Origin: Acanthosepion esculentum
Taxonomy: Eukaryota; Mollusca; Cephalopoda; Sepiida; Sepiidae
Length of the DNA stretch: 64,000 nucleotides
Direction: 5' to 3'
Assembly (NCBI GenBank): GCA_964036315.1
Contig: OZ038495.1
Span: forward strand, 23,635,190 to 23,699,189
Made by a program: the position numbers and the translations under genes
Shown here: one piece after another, positions 53,540 through 64,000 of the stretch
Position numbering within the stretch: position 1 is the stretch's first letter
Layout of the letters: every line of letters starts with the position of its first letter
Notes under the pieces: generated by a model
What the model saw: only the letters and a program-made list of their open reading frames with translations
The model's database searches: none
Told to the model about the DNA's origin: nothing

Positions 53540-55560
53540 ATTCTTGATATGATATTGAATTTAATTAAGCACTTCAACAAAAACGCTAAAAAATCAGAAA
53601 AAATTGCTTCAAACGTAATGAGAAGATAGTTTTATCGTCAAAATCGTTATGCTCTTTGATTATTGAATTAATTTTTTTATTCCTTTTTAGGACATTCGAC
53701 ATTTTGATTAAAAACTTATTTTTCATACGACAGAAAATTTTCGTCTTTTTTGTGGTGACAAACACATTAAATTGGAAATTCTTGTAAAAATCAAATAATT
53801 GCCAAATTTTAATGAAATTTTCAGGGCTTATTCACAAGTGAATGGAATTATTTCTGAAATTTTTTATTAGACAATCTTGGTAAGAAATATTTTTGTTTTA
53901 AATGTTTTTCAGCCCCTTACTTTTATGAAAACTTGAGAAATTAATCGAGATAATTTTTAGTGACAATATATTAGTTAAAAGCAGAATACTTTGAAGAATT
54001 TAAATCACCGAAATTTTTTTTGCAAAATCGTACCCTGTCTTACCGAAAATATGTTCTGAATCGGAAAATAAAAATGCAATAAAACTAAGACATTATTTAA
54101 TTAGATAATTAGATAAGCTTTTAATAGCTTTTATGAATGATATATATCACAGACAATATTGTCTGAAGAAAAAAGAATTTGAAGAAAAATGAATTTTTAC
54201 AAGATTTGTTTCCGTTTGTTTACAATTTTAAATTGAATAATTTATAAAGATTTAAATCTTTTAAAATTCATTTTCAATGAGACAATTCTTAGAAAATATC
54301 GTTATTAAGTAAAACTGTATTTACTAATCATATATTGTAAAGCTTATTACAATCTGACGAACTCGAATATTTTTAAAAGAATTTCGATTTGTTATTGCAT
54401 ATGTGATTACTTGAAGAATTTCTGAGGTATGGAATGAAATATCGATAAATCTACCATTTAAAGATCACATGTTTAAGAGTTGTCTTCCCGCACTTACGGC
54501 GAAAAAAGTTCATCATCTGCAACACCTTACTTAACTCTGAACACCTTCGGCTGTCAATCGAATGTAAATAAATCGATTAACACGTCAGACAAACAGGACC
54601 CCGTAGTTAAGAAATGTTTGCACGCAATATTTAATACTATAAGTAAGACATATTTATTTCAAATCGGATTAATTTATCTTTACATTTGTTAATTTTGCTC
54701 AAATAACGTTTCAGAAATATATTTATTTTTGCAAGATTTTTAAAACCAAGAATTAACTTTCGTTTATAAAGGTGTCAAAAATGGTCGTTTTGATTGATTT
54801 TAATGAAAAAATCGATTCTAATCAATATAATTTCTGTTTGAAATACACCACATTGTATTTTGCTTACTGGAAATAGTAAGTTTTAAATCCTTTAGGTTTC
54901 AATTAAAGCTAAACTGAAAGCTTCAAGAAAACGTTTTCATTTTTAGAAATTCATTTAAAGCTCACGTATACCGAATTAGTGGAGTTACCTAAATTTAATC
55001 ATTCAAGAAAATAATTTTCTTTATATACTGAAGATGAAGTAAATAAACAGTATATTTATCTACATATATAAAAGACAGCACATACGGACAAGCTCACACA
55101 CACACAGTTGAGAGGTGTGCTATATTTATGGGTAAAAGAGCTCAAAATCATGGAACAATTCCACTTTACCCTGTTACCAACTCTCAGGACGTGGATCATA
55201 GGTTGGCATTTAGGAGATAAAAAGATTTGGTAGGTTTTGGTTCTTAAGTAGACCAAACAGTTTTTCCTGGAGGATCAGTAAAACCATTTTATTTTAATTT
55301 AGTTTTGAATTCAAAACAAAAAAAAAAAATGAACAAATGTTAATATTTTTTTCGTCCGATAAAAAAATAAAACAGAAGTAAAATTATTGTTAGCGAAGGA
55401 TTTATGTTTATGTTTGTTTAATTTTTTGTCAGATAAGAAAATCAAGGGGAAGTAAAAATGTTGTTAGCTATGAAGGTAATTGTTTGTTCTGGAAGCTCGA
55501 AAATAAATTTACACATTTAAATTTTTTCTGGTGTTGATAAAAATTCATAAATATACCCAT
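53540..55560. other. Long intronic stretch with one duplicated block; no gene recognised
   Basis: AT-rich. A 65-base block at 54237-54301 recurs at 55563-55627. A plus-frame ORF at 54480-54692 (ends LIYLYIC) has no recognised domain. A GTGTGCTATATTTATGGG block at 55117-55135 recurs from 43577. Confidence 0.5.
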
Positions 55561-55562
55561 AA

Positions 55563-55686
55563 ATAATTTATAAAGATTTAAATCTTTTAAAATTGATTTT
55601 CAATGAGACAATTCTTAGAAAATATCGACACACATAAATAAAATTGGAATAAAATAAATTTTATTCCAATTTTATTTATGTGTGTC
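55563..55686. repeat. Duplicated 65-base block fused to a near-perfect palindrome
   Basis: 55563-55627 repeats 54237-54301 with one base change (shared ends: ATAATTTATAAAGATTTAAA and CAATTCTTAGAAAATATCG). It runs directly into a palindrome, 55627-55686: 28-base arms (GACACACATAAATAAAATTG...) around a TAAA loop, with no mismatch. Confidence 0.9.
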
Positions 55687-55739
55687 CACCCTTGAATAAT
55701 TTATGCACTTGCTGGTCAGAAAGAATAAAATCAGCTTTC

Positions 55740-55741
<2 letters not shown>

Positions 55742-55809
<68 letters not shown>
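55742..55809. repeat. (TA)n microsatellite
   Basis: Pure TA run. Confidence 0.95.
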
Positions 55810-55811
<2 letters not shown>

Positions 55812-56149
55812 CCGTAAGTGTAAAGGATTATACAAGTAGGTCTTATTAAAAGATGTATAAAGAGAGCACACTGCATAGTACACAGTCTAATATGATATAC
55901 ACCAACGACAAACTTAACGCATCATCGAAAACACTTTGATTTTTTTACATATTTATGTATTTGTGTGTATATATATGCAGATGTATGTATAGAAATATAT
56001 GCATTTATATTTGTGTGTATGGGTGTATGTGTGTTTATGTGTTGGATTCTATAAATATGAAGATGAATTAGATATTGAATTCAAGATATTGTTTATTTTG
56101 TAGTATATTATTTTCACCTCCACTTTACATGTGTATATGTATGTATGTA

Positions 56150-56540
56150 TGTATGATTTGTCAGGAAGGAGACTTTCTGGCTCCAGTTCGATCCCAGCGT
56201 GCGGCATCTTTGGAAAGTGCCTGAAAACCATACCACGGGTTGACTCAAGCCCTGTGAGTGAAATTGGGTAAACGGAACTCTTTGGGGTCGTCGATAGCTG
56301 TGCTAGCACGAAGCCACAAGTCATCGTGGCCGAGTGCTTGAGGGTACTGCCCTTGTTCAAATTGTTGATCAGGCTAGATAACACGCTCTCTCCCAAAAAA
56401 TGTAACTAAGGTCTGCTCAGCATAGTTGCAGTATAAACCCACAGGTGGGTTCTGTGGGTGTTGAGCAAACACAAATCTGCCTGAGCGAGCGTCTGCAATA
56501 GGGATTAGCTAGTCGCCCTAGTAGACGGATATAATCGAAT
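56150..56540 (+). mobile_element. tRNA-related SINE-like segment
   Basis: It contains a B-box-like CCAGTTCGATCCCAGCG (56183-56199) and an A-box-like TCGTGGCCGAGTGCTTGAGG (56325-56344) resembling a tRNA-Ser/Leu start. Between and after are structured sequences, including the hairpin AACCCAC AG GTGGGTT (about 56435-56450). It is GC-richer than its surroundings. Borders and family were not resolved. Confidence 0.45.
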
Positions 56541-56944
56541 ACGAGTGGCCATCTATTATTATGTATGTATATATTGTTTTGTATTATATATTCATTCCTT
56601 TTTATATCAATTATTTTATTTCAATTATTTTCTATCTGTTAAATTATTATTTTCTCTTCTCCCTTTTATATGTATATATGTATGTATGTATTTATATATG
56701 TATATGTATGTGTGTGTATGTATATATGTGTGTATGTGTTAGTATTTTATCGGTTACTATGTTCTCCCAACCAGCAGGCATTAAAATCAGGTTGAAAGCT
56801 AACAACGCCTCCTCCTCCACATATGTCTTCAATATTATAAATTCTCAGAAAATAGATTTTGTTGGTCAAGTTTCTAGACTTGCTGTATCTTGTTTTTTTT
56901 TGTTTAAATATTCTGGATAAATTTAAATTTAAAGCATTTGTAAA

Positions 56945-57037
56945 ATTTCGGTCTGATGAGACGGGTGTTAAAAACTTACCCATTGAAATAAATTATAATT
57001 TATAACCGTGTTTTCAATTCTGCGTTAAGTTTTTCCT

Positions 57038-57040
<3 letters not shown>
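56945..57040 (+). mobile_element. Penelope-type tail with hammerhead-like core
   Basis: CTGATGA (56953-56959), an interrupted stem GACGGGT/ACCCATT around a loop, then GAAA (56985-56988), followed by TAAATTATAATTTA, itself a palindrome able to form a short stem III. A (TA)n array starts at about 57042. The following motif AATAAATTATAA is shared with the 41.2 and 61.9 kb tails. Confidence 0.55.

Positions 57041-57041
<1 letters not shown>

Positions 57042-57090
<49 letters not shown>
57042..57090. repeat. (TA)n microsatellite
   Basis: TA run between a Penelope-type tail and a minus-strand LINE tail. Confidence 0.95.
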
Positions 57091-57092
<2 letters not shown>

Positions 57093-57390
57093 CATTTCAT
57101 CTCAACTAAGGCAGTAAAGCCACTAAGACACAAGGGGTTAGTGAGTGTGAAGGAAACAGACGGCAATAAAAGAACAGGATTCAAGTAGACAGAAAATAAC
57201 GATTGACATTAGATTTTTGTAGATAAAAGTTGACAGGAAAGCAAGAATCTGGAAGAGTTCCACAAATGGTAAGTGAGAGAGAAGAAACTATTAGAATAGA
57301 ACTTAGTTATATCTAGCAATTTCATCAGTAAAATGATGAGACCTAGCTGCCAATCTAGTACTGCACCTGAGAAGTTGAGGTACCATTTGA
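57091..57390 (-). mobile_element. Jockey/CR1-like LINE 3' end, truncated
   Basis: The reverse-strand end is CTGCCTTAGTTGAGATGAAAT. Upstream, degraded reverse-strand text (TTTGTGGAACTCTTCCAG) corresponds to the L-W-N-S-S region. Confidence 0.65.
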
Positions 57391-57419
57391 TATAATAGTA
57401 GAAGTCTTATATTTTTATT

Positions 57420-57495
57420 GTCGTTTTCGCAGTTCCCTTCACTTGCAACCCACTTGTATATTAGTGGCTTTATTGTCTTGCGCTGTCTGAAATGA
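57420..57495 (+). mobile_element. Short LINE 3' tail on the opposite strand
   Basis: CACTTGTATATTAGTGGCTT then TATTGTCTTGCGCTGTCTGA match the family's plus-strand tail. With 57091-57390 it forms a head-to-head remnant. Confidence 0.5.
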
Positions 57496-58144
57496 TTAAA
57501 AATATATGTGTTTAGAATATCTTATTTGGAGATAATGAGACAGAGTAGAAAATCTTTTGCCAACATAACGTGTGTTATATTTGGCTTCCTTCAAGTTGGA
57601 ATTAAAGGCAAAACTAAGTGTAAGGAAAATGGGTTGACATTTTGGCGAATAAGAGGACCAATAAATTAAATTTTCTTATGAAAAGATCTAATATTCAGTG
57701 TTTATTTATATAAATATGAAACGCTTAAAAATGAAAAAAAAAGAAATATATATTAGAGCCATTGTTATTTGTTGGATTTTAAATCCGTCCATTCTGAGTA
57801 GATCTCTGTGAAGTTACATATTGCACTGTGCTACTATAGCTTTTTCGAGGAGTGGTGATATTATGTAAAGTCCTGGTCTGAAGTTTATTGTTGAGAATTG
57901 TATTATTTGTGCCCTCTGAATGCATTTTCGTCTTAGTCAATCCTTTTCTCTCCTGATCAGACTGACATTTATAAAGTCAAAATTGTGTTCAGATATATTC
58001 CAGTAAAATACCAGTGCCTTCAAAATGGTATGAACCATATCTCTGTGATACTAATATTGTCTTGTTTTAAAATATTCATTTTTTTAAATATCTAATTTAT
58101 AAAAAATATTTATAATCTGCGTTTTTTCTTAAATTAACTTTTTC

Positions 58145-58480
58145 CATTTCACCTCAAGCAAGGTGATAATGCCATTAAGACGCAGTGGGTTACAGGAAAT
58201 GAGAAGACTTTAGTGAGGAGTGAGGAAAGGACAAGGGGATAGGGTTCAGAAAGACAGAAGATGGTTTTTGATGTTGAATTAAAGTTGTTGAAGATCGTAG
58301 TCCGCAAGAAATTAGAAGGGAGTTCCACAAGTGAGAAGGATGAGAAAGAGACTAAATTCGAGATGACAGATCAGAACCGATAACATTACAGACCCATCGC
58401 TGAATTTTGTCAAGAATCTCAAGATATATTACAGGAGAACTAGACTAGACGTCGCAGCAGTATTCAATGCACATGCAAAA
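58145..58480 (-). mobile_element. Jockey/CR1-like LINE 3' end, truncated
   Basis: The reverse strand ends ATCACCTTGCTTGAGGTGAAAT; upstream text includes CTTGTGGAACTCCCTTC of the L-W-N-S-L region. An overlapping minus ORF (58725-58429) has no recognised domain. Confidence 0.65.
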
Positions 58481-58489
58481 GGTAGATTT

Positions 58490-59761
58490 ATAAATGTATG
58501 CATATTTAACACATTAACGTTCATCCCACTCAAACCCGCCCCATAAATATTGGCGATCAAAGTCTCATTGTTCGTGGTCAAAGTCTCACTGTTTACGTGA
58601 GTTCCTTTGTTATTTACGATGATGTATGCATATATTATGGAAGAGTATACATAAGGCGGGTTACAGTGGTTTGAACATTGAGAGCCAATATTTACAGGGC
58701 ACGTTTGAGTAAGATGAACACTCAAGAGTTATATGCTAAAGAAACAAAATGTGTATGTGAGGTAATAAAACTGAGAGTATGTTTTTATATAACTCCGGTT
58801 TTGATAGTTGGTCTCATGAGCAGAATACATTGACTTGATTATTACTGTTTCATTGTATTGTGCATAGCAACCATACCCAGCTGGTCAATCAGAAAACGCA
58901 TTTAATTAGAATGGAGCAAAACCAGCATCATGTTTAGATGTAGCAAAGTCTATATTCTTCAATTACTTTAAAGTACTTTCATTAAAAACATTTTGAATTA
59001 ATGCAGTTACTGATATAACAGAAGTAGTCAGTATTTATTCAATCGAAATTAGCTGAGGACATGAAGGGGTAAAACAGGCAACATGAAGATCCACTTCAGA
59101 CCACAATTATTTTGAAGTTTTTAAAATTCAATTTGTCAGTGTGTGACCAGGGATGTAAAAGAGGATACATTTATGAAGCAATTGTTAAGTTTGGTGAAAA
59201 ATAAGAAATAAACCAGTAAAAATCGCCATTTTTCGCTATCTAAGCGGGTTTTCACTCTATGGGTGGATTCATTTATCAAGTTAAATGGCTGTTAAACAAT
59301 CAACTTATTGTTGGCTACCATTGAGTGAAGTTTGTATTAGATTGCTTAAATATTGAGGGAGTTTTTAGTTGAAAATTTGTGTTGAAATCAATTTGTGTTG
59401 AAATCGATTTTTCGTTTTTCACGGTTTTTCGCTAAAATCAGTAGCGTAGATATAAAAATGAGGTATCGTTGAGCTCGTCATGATGTAAGTAAACTACATA
59501 CAGAATTTGAACGAAATCAGAAGAAATTAGTTAAATTTATCGATTTTTGATCGGCTTTATCAATTATTTATTTTATAAAAATTATCGATTTTTACTCTAA
59601 GAACCTATCTCTTATATTGTACAATTGTATGCCAAGTTTGGTCAAAATCGGTTTGATGGATTTCTTGTTTAAAATTTGATAGTGAACTTTAAATTCAGAC
59701 AATGTTTGAGTGAAGACAGAGCCAAATTATTGTCTTTCACTTTTATTTGACTTTTTTTCAG
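58490..59761. other. Intronic stretch before exon G, nothing recognised
   Basis: AT-rich with repeated AAATCGATTTTT-type words near 59390-59590. A good pyrimidine tract (CTTTTTTTCAG) precedes exon G. Confidence 0.5.
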
Positions 59762-59925
59762 TCAACTTTGGTTCCTGGTCGACTGGGTAAAAGTCTCCCT
59801 TTGATGCTGATGGGAATTACATGCCTAGTTTCTGGAATTTTAACAATGTTTCTACCTGAAACAACTAACAAACCGATGCAGGATACTCTTGATGAGGTCA
59901 TGAAAAGCAAACATACAAATAACAG
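59762..59925 (+). CDS. SLC22-family transporter, exon G (membrane segment 12 and tail)
   Basis: The 164-base exon is preceded by ..TGACTTTTTTTCAG and enters in phase 0. The product reads STLVPGRLGKSLPLMLMGIT, then CLVSGILTMFLPETTNKPMQ and DTLDEVMKSKHTNN. L-P-E-T-x-x-K-P-x-x-x-T-x-x-E is the standard SLC22 C-terminus after segment 12. AACAG|GTAAGA at 59921-59931 is a consensus donor; if unspliced, the frame stops at TAA 59927-59929 (..TNNR), so this may alternatively be the last coding exon. Confidence 0.9.
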
Positions 59926-60600
59926 GTAAGAAGATCTTTATTACTAACTTACCTTCTGGTAAGAAATATAAACCCATCGATGCGTCTTCAGTTTGAATGA
60001 CGTAATTGTCGGTTTTCTTTAATCAGAATGTAAGAGATTGTTAGAAAACCAATTCATCTATATAGGAATAAGGTTATTATCTGTTTAAAGCTATATGGCG
60101 TGTCGAATATTTCTCACAATCCTTGAAAGCACTTTGGCTACTGTCACGTGATAGCGTACATTTCAAAAATCAAATAACGACACTAGTCTATGCATTTATG
60201 ATGAAAATAGAACGCTTCTGGAAAAATGTTTTCGCAACCAATATTTAGCCTCTCACAATTTAATTTTGTTGCTATTATTAGTATCATATTTATCTCTCTA
60301 TCATTTATCGCAAAATTTATCTGTTAGAGAATAACGATCTTGGAGTTAGGATAGAGATTTCCCAGGGGATGTGGAGCTATGTTCGAGGCTAGTATTGTAG
60401 GCAGTAATATTATAACCCCCCTTCAAAGTTGAAGAGTATGTTAAGATAAGTGCATAGAATTAGTGTATGTTCTTGGACAAGACGTTTTGTGTGATACAGG
60501 TCTGTCGTATAGGAGATAAATAAATGAAATAGTCCGTTTATGTAAATAAGCGGAGTTGAGGAGGGTTAGCATTAAGTTAATTGTTAAGTGTACCTTCGTG

Positions 60601-60836
60601 TAGCAAACCTTCTATTTTCATTGCTTACCTATGTGTTTGTCTTCCTTATTTACTTCTCTCTGTTATCTCGAAAACACGAAACAACAGTTTTCGACGTGGT
60701 TGAGATACAACAAGGTCACAAACCAAGAAAGTTTAAGCTAAAGACTATATCCACAGACGGCAATAATCCGCCACGTTCTACAAATATGTCTTTCAACAGT
60801 ATTCAAACCTGCGCCTTTCACTTACTAAGTTTTTGA
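60601..60836 (+). other. Possible terminal region of the SLC22 gene (uncertain)
   Basis: A plus frame is open to a TGA at 60834-60836 and contains VVEIQQGHKPRKFKLKTIST. The only AG that would join in frame from exon G is near 60724 (AACCAAG|A), which lacks a pyrimidine tract. It could be a short terminal exon, 3' UTR or chance. Confidence 0.2.
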
Positions 60837-61405
60837 AGGTACCAATGGCCCTTTGTGACTCTAAATATTAATCCAGTGCTTCTATTGCTGAAAGGAACGT
60901 TTCTGAGATTGGAAAACAATATTCAACTAAAGAAGAAATGAAAACTCCTATAACTAATGTTAAGTCGAAAGAGAATAAAAGTTAACGAGAAATTGATGAA
61001 GCTTATAGAATGTCAAGAATAACATATTACTATATAGAAGAATAAAGTAATATTTTATTCAGGGAAAATTAATGTTTCAGGGGTTTTTAGGTTTACTAAA
61101 AAATATGTTGTACGTATTTTGTTTGCATAATAAAACCTAATACCGCCACAAGTTATTATCAGTATTTTAATAAATAAACTGAAGCTTACATGATTACTTA
61201 TATAAATATAACTATATTCTGAGTATTTAACAATGAGATCTTACGTAATACCAATTTTATTATGAATAAAAAATGAACTGCATAATAAAATCTGACATAG
61301 TTCACAGAAACTTTCACCTCCACCCATATTCCTTTTAATAGAACCGTCTTGGTGCTTTTAAAAATCTTTAAGCACTATAAACGTTATTTTTAATGGATAT
61401 TCGTA
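60837..61405. other. AT-rich stretch, nothing recognised
   Basis: Stops in all frames. Several AATAAA-like words occur (for example near 61128 and 61266), so a 3' UTR end could lie here, but nothing decides it. Confidence 0.4.
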
Positions 61406-61590
61406 TTTGAGTAGACGCTCCGTTTATTTATTAAACAGTATATTTATTTATTTTCGTCTACCGGCCTGAATGTTCGAGAAATCTTATTAAAGAAAGATAT
61501 GTGCTCTCTGGCAGGATTCGAATCTGAGTCCTTATCTCCCTTTGTCCAGAGGGACGGAGGTTCGAATCCTACTAGCGAGAGTATATATAA
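61405..61590 (+). repeat. Dispersed repeat with tRNA-like B boxes in opposite orientations
   Basis: GTAGACGCTCCGTTTATTTA then TTAAACAGTATATTTATTTA, CGGCCTGAATG and ATCTTATTAAAGAAAGATA recur at 63625-63735 (plus) and 63885-64000 (minus), and in part at 29165-29250. The following CTCTCTGGCAGGATTCGAAT and GGTTCGAATCCTACTAGCGA contain B-box sequences on opposite strands and can pair. Confidence 0.65.
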
Positions 61591-61620
61591 ATCCATTAAT
61601 TTTAATTTTAGAAATTACTT

Positions 61621-61626
<6 letters not shown>

Positions 61627-61697
<71 letters not shown>
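61627..61697. repeat. (TA)n microsatellite
   Basis: Pure TA run after the repeat at 61405-61590. Confidence 0.95.
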
Positions 61698-61699
<2 letters not shown>

Positions 61700-61859
61700 G
61701 GCTTCCCATCTCTTCATTGTACGCGGATGGTCATGAACAGCTTACGGTTGGATAACCCTTATATTGCAATTTTTATTTTTCTTCCTCTTTTAATATAAAA
61801 AAAGTTTTCCTCTTCCTTTCTTTCTTCTCTCCATTTTCCTTTCAATTTCTGAAAAACTT

Positions 61860-61915
61860 CGGTCTGAAGAGATGAATATTTGAATATATTTATGAAATAA
61901 ATTATAACCGAAATG
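61860..61915 (+). mobile_element. Penelope-type tail remnant
   Basis: CGGTCTGAAGAGATGAATAT, then GAAATAAATTATAACCG, the same end motif as at 56.95 kb with CTGAAGA in place of CTGATGA. Confidence 0.4.
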
Positions 61916-62018
61916 GATTTTTAAGGATAGTTTTTATTACTTTTATTATATTGCTCTGTTACTTACATTGAGTTCTCTTTGAATTAATGTCCTTGGAATT
62001 ATCCCTCTCAATTAGCAA

Positions 62019-62021
<3 letters not shown>

Positions 62022-62067
<46 letters not shown>

Positions 62068-62095
62068 AGAGAGAAAGAGGGAGAGAGAGAGAGAG
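62022..62095. repeat. (TA)n then (GA)n microsatellite
   Basis: TA run followed by GAGAGAGA with G interruptions. Confidence 0.95.
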
Positions 62096-62105
62096 GGGGT
62101 ATCAA

Positions 62106-62180
62106 AAATACTTTTACAAACCTTGGGGGGGGCAGGTACTTCACGCCAAAACAGGAACAAAAATTCATATAAACATATGT
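62106..62180. repeat. Solo terminal repeat of the mariner-like transposon
   Basis: TACTTTTACAAACCTTGGGG, CTTCACGCCAAAACAGGAAC and TTCATATAAACATATGTA match the transposon's left end (62260-62326) in the same orientation, giving a direct third copy outside the element. Confidence 0.7.
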
Positions 62181-62259
62181 ACGCCTATCCTTTCTTTTTG
62201 AGTTAAGTTTAAAGTTTACAGTAAACGCTGTTAAAAGTACAATTCAAGATACAATCAAA

Positions 62260-63562
62260 AATATTTTACAAACTTAGGGAGTGGGTTTTTGACACCAAAA
62301 CAAGGTAAAATGTCCATATAAACATGTATCCAAAAGGCCATCGTTGTACCTCAAAAAAGTAACTCATAACAAATGTTCAAAAAGTTCCCTGTTTGCTTCT
62401 TCACATGCATGCACCCGTCGGATAACTGACTGGCGGACCTTTTCAAAGACTCCCACACTGTATCGAATGGTTTCTCAGGCCCCCATGACACGCTGATGAA
62501 GTGTCTCTGCATTATTAATGTCTACTGTATAAACCAATTATAACAGATAAAAATCTAAAGGATTAATGCCGGGGGAACGTGAATGCCATGGAACATGTCC
62601 TCCCCTACCTATCCATATTTCATAGTAGATGTCAGCCAGTGCATCGTGAACAATGTGACTAAAATATGCTGGAGCCCCATCATGCATGAACCACATATTC
62701 GTATTAGTAGGGATACATCCTCTAGCAGGTCTGGAAGTGTGTTGGAAATAAAGTCCCTGTAGACAGCTCCTGTAAGACGTACTGGGAGAACGTATGAACC
62801 TACCAGACAGTCACCTACAATTCCAGCCTACATACTAATTATAAACTGATGCTGGTGTCTAGCCTGTATTGTACCATGGGGGATTCCGATCCGCCCACAA
62901 ATGTTGGTTGTGTAAATTTGTTATTCCATCTCTCCAAATGTTGCTTTATCCGTAAACAAGACTGAAGAGATAAACAACAGATTGTAATAAACCATCGGTA
63001 AAAATTCTCCTGTTTCTGAGTGATCAGAAAGCTAAAGTCCCTGCACACGTTGCAAATGATATGGATAGAGGAGCTGCTCTTGAAATGCCCCTGGATACCT
63101 GGATCGTCCCCGACAACCGGTAGAATGTATTTTTCGTGGTCAGATGTACGAGCGGATCTCGGTCTTTTTCGATCCATAGTTTGTGGTGTGGCTATGGATC
63201 CTGTCTCAGCAACAGCAACAAATGTTGGATGAATGGGCTGCTTTCAGTCTGGAAACTCAATCGGATACAGCTGTGCAGCCTCGCGTCCATTACCATTCGC
63301 GCGGCCGTATGTAAAAATCATATCTGCCTGCTCATGATATGAATATTCTGCAATTGTTAAACGGAACACCTCTCAATTAACTCACTACTTCACGCGTTAA
63401 ACGTTGAAGACAGACTAGCCACAAATATACACGAATGACAAATGTAATCTAATCTTATCGCGACACAGCGCCATCTACCGTAAACTAATAACACACATGT
63501 TAATATGAACTTTTGTCCTTGTTTTGGTGTGAGGAACCCGCTGCAGAAGTTTGTAAAAATAT
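62260..63562 (-). mobile_element. Mariner-like DNA transposon with about 65-base terminal inverted repeats
   Basis: The left end reads ATATTTTACAAACTTAGGGA, GACACCAAAACAAGG, TCCATATAAACATGT. The right end reversed reads TATTTTTACAAACTTCTGCA, CACACCAAAACAAGG, TTCATATTAACATGTG. The arms are about 80 percent identical. The 1.3 kb length and a minus-strand transposase between the ends fit an IS630-Tc1-mariner-superfamily element. It is no longer autonomous. Confidence 0.8.
62400..63345 (-). pseudogene. Mariner-like transposase, broken
   Basis: Reverse-strand text in changing frames: EYSYHEQADMIFTYGRANGN (N-terminal helix-turn-helix start, near 63340-63285), REAAQLYPIEFPD, FVAVAETGS, VVGDDPGIQG, then SVLFTDKATF (first catalytic Asp region, near 62970), GRIGIPHGTIQARHQHQF, AGIVGDCLVGSYVLPVRLTG (near 62830-62770), SNTLPDLLEDV and a degraded MMGLQHILVTL-like text where the second Asp lies. 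The third catalytic region was not read. Confidence 0.7.
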
Positions 63563-63624
63563 ATAAAAACATAAACAAATCAATTTTTTTTAAAGAAAGT
63601 AAAGGATTTTTATTACTCGTATTT

Positions 63625-64000
63625 GAGTACATACCCCGTCTATTATATTAAACAGTATATTTATTTATATTCATTTATCGGTCTGAATGTGCATGAAATA
63701 TTATTAAAGAAATAATTACGCTCTCTAGCATGTTTCGAACCTGGATCCATCTGAGTAGAGGGAGCTACCGTTAGGCCCATTACGCTTTAATTTAAAGAGC
63801 CAGTCGGTCAGGCAAGGTAGAATTGTGTCTTTAAACTAAACTTCTCTTGTCAAAGATCTCCCGAAATTTTTCATATCTGCACAGTTTCGTATCCAAACGT
63901 AAACGCCAGAGAGCGTAAATGTTTCTTTAATAAGATTTCTTGAACATACCGACGAAAACAAGTAATGCACTGTTTAATAAATAAACAGAGTGTCTACTCA
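63625..64000. repeat. Inverted pair of the 61405-type repeat, cut by the window end
   Basis: Plus-oriented copy 63625-63740 (GAGTACATACCCCGTCTATT, TTAAACAGTATATTTATTTA, TTATTAAAGAAATAATTACG, CTCTCTAGC). Minus-oriented copy 63885-64000 (reverse: GAGTAGACACTCTGTTTATT, TATTAAACAGTGCATTACTT, CTTATTAAAGAAACATTTAC, CTCTCTGGCG). They flank about 145 bases with no ORF. The element continues beyond the window. Confidence 0.65.

Noticed and set aside
54480..54692. Alternative SLC22 exon between exons F and G
   Set aside because: The translated text has no similarity to the family, and the flanks lack a convincing acceptor.
60410..60700. Solo LTR in the region after exon G
   Set aside because: AATAAATAAATGAAA and a TGT-like start were noticed, but no second copy or TG..CA pair could be established.
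60588..60836. A confident last SLC22 exon
   Set aside because: The best-looking acceptors (after GTGTAG and ACAACAG) give the wrong phase. The in-phase AG at about 60724 lacks a pyrimidine tract. Kept only as a low-confidence entry.
61505..61580. Functional tRNA gene
   Set aside because: GGTTCGAATCC is a good B box, but no cloverleaf with A box and anticodon arm can be drawn on either strand. It belongs to a dispersed repeat.

Overview
This is animal nuclear DNA: one spread-out host gene embedded in a very dense field of transposable elements and microsatellites. The repeat mix (Tx1-like, RTE-like and Jockey/CR1-like LINEs, Penelope-like elements with hammerhead-like motifs, tRNA-headed SINEs, copia and gypsy relatives, Tc1/mariner, about twenty (TA)n arrays) fits a mollusc, most likely a cephalopod of octopus type. 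That attribution is inference from remembered element families; no search was run.

Host gene. Seven plus-strand exons of an SLC22-family organic ion/carnitine transporter (major facilitator superfamily) lie at 5844-5947, 22115-22269, 27104-27275, 42813-43031, 50118-50344, 53129-53310 and 59762-59925. All six introns have GT..AG ends and compatible phases (2, 1, 2, 2, 1, 0). Joined in order they read from just before membrane segment 2 to the cytoplasmic tail. The first exon (N-terminus, segment 1, large extracellular loop) is not visible and probably lies left of the window; a last short tail exon may follow.

Introns. Left of exon A and in the first intron (1-22 kb): an RTE-like LINE split by a Jockey-like LINE, tetranucleotide arrays, a Tc1 transposon, head-to-head SINEs, a second RTE-like LINE with a SINE inside, and a near full-length Tx1-like LINE on the minus strand (14.5-21.8 kb). 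From 22 to 29.7 kb: Penelope-like fragments, (TA)n arrays and several long inverted repeats. From 29.7 to 40.8 kb: a gypsy-type gag/protease fragment, then a three-level nest in which a SINE is split by a copia element whose right LTR is split by a Tx1-like LINE, with target duplications at both levels. From 41 to 64 kb: more LINE tails, a broken Jockey-like LINE (44.2-46.8 kb), SINEs, a Penelope reverse transcriptase fragment and a mariner-like transposon with terminal inverted repeats.

Every mobile coding region seen is broken by stops or frameshifts, so nothing here looks autonomously active. The most informative signals are the nested insertions with target duplications, the hammerhead-like cores at Penelope and SINE tails, in-frame tandem expansions in the gag/ORF1 regions of three unrelated retroelements, and several perfect or near-perfect palindromes.
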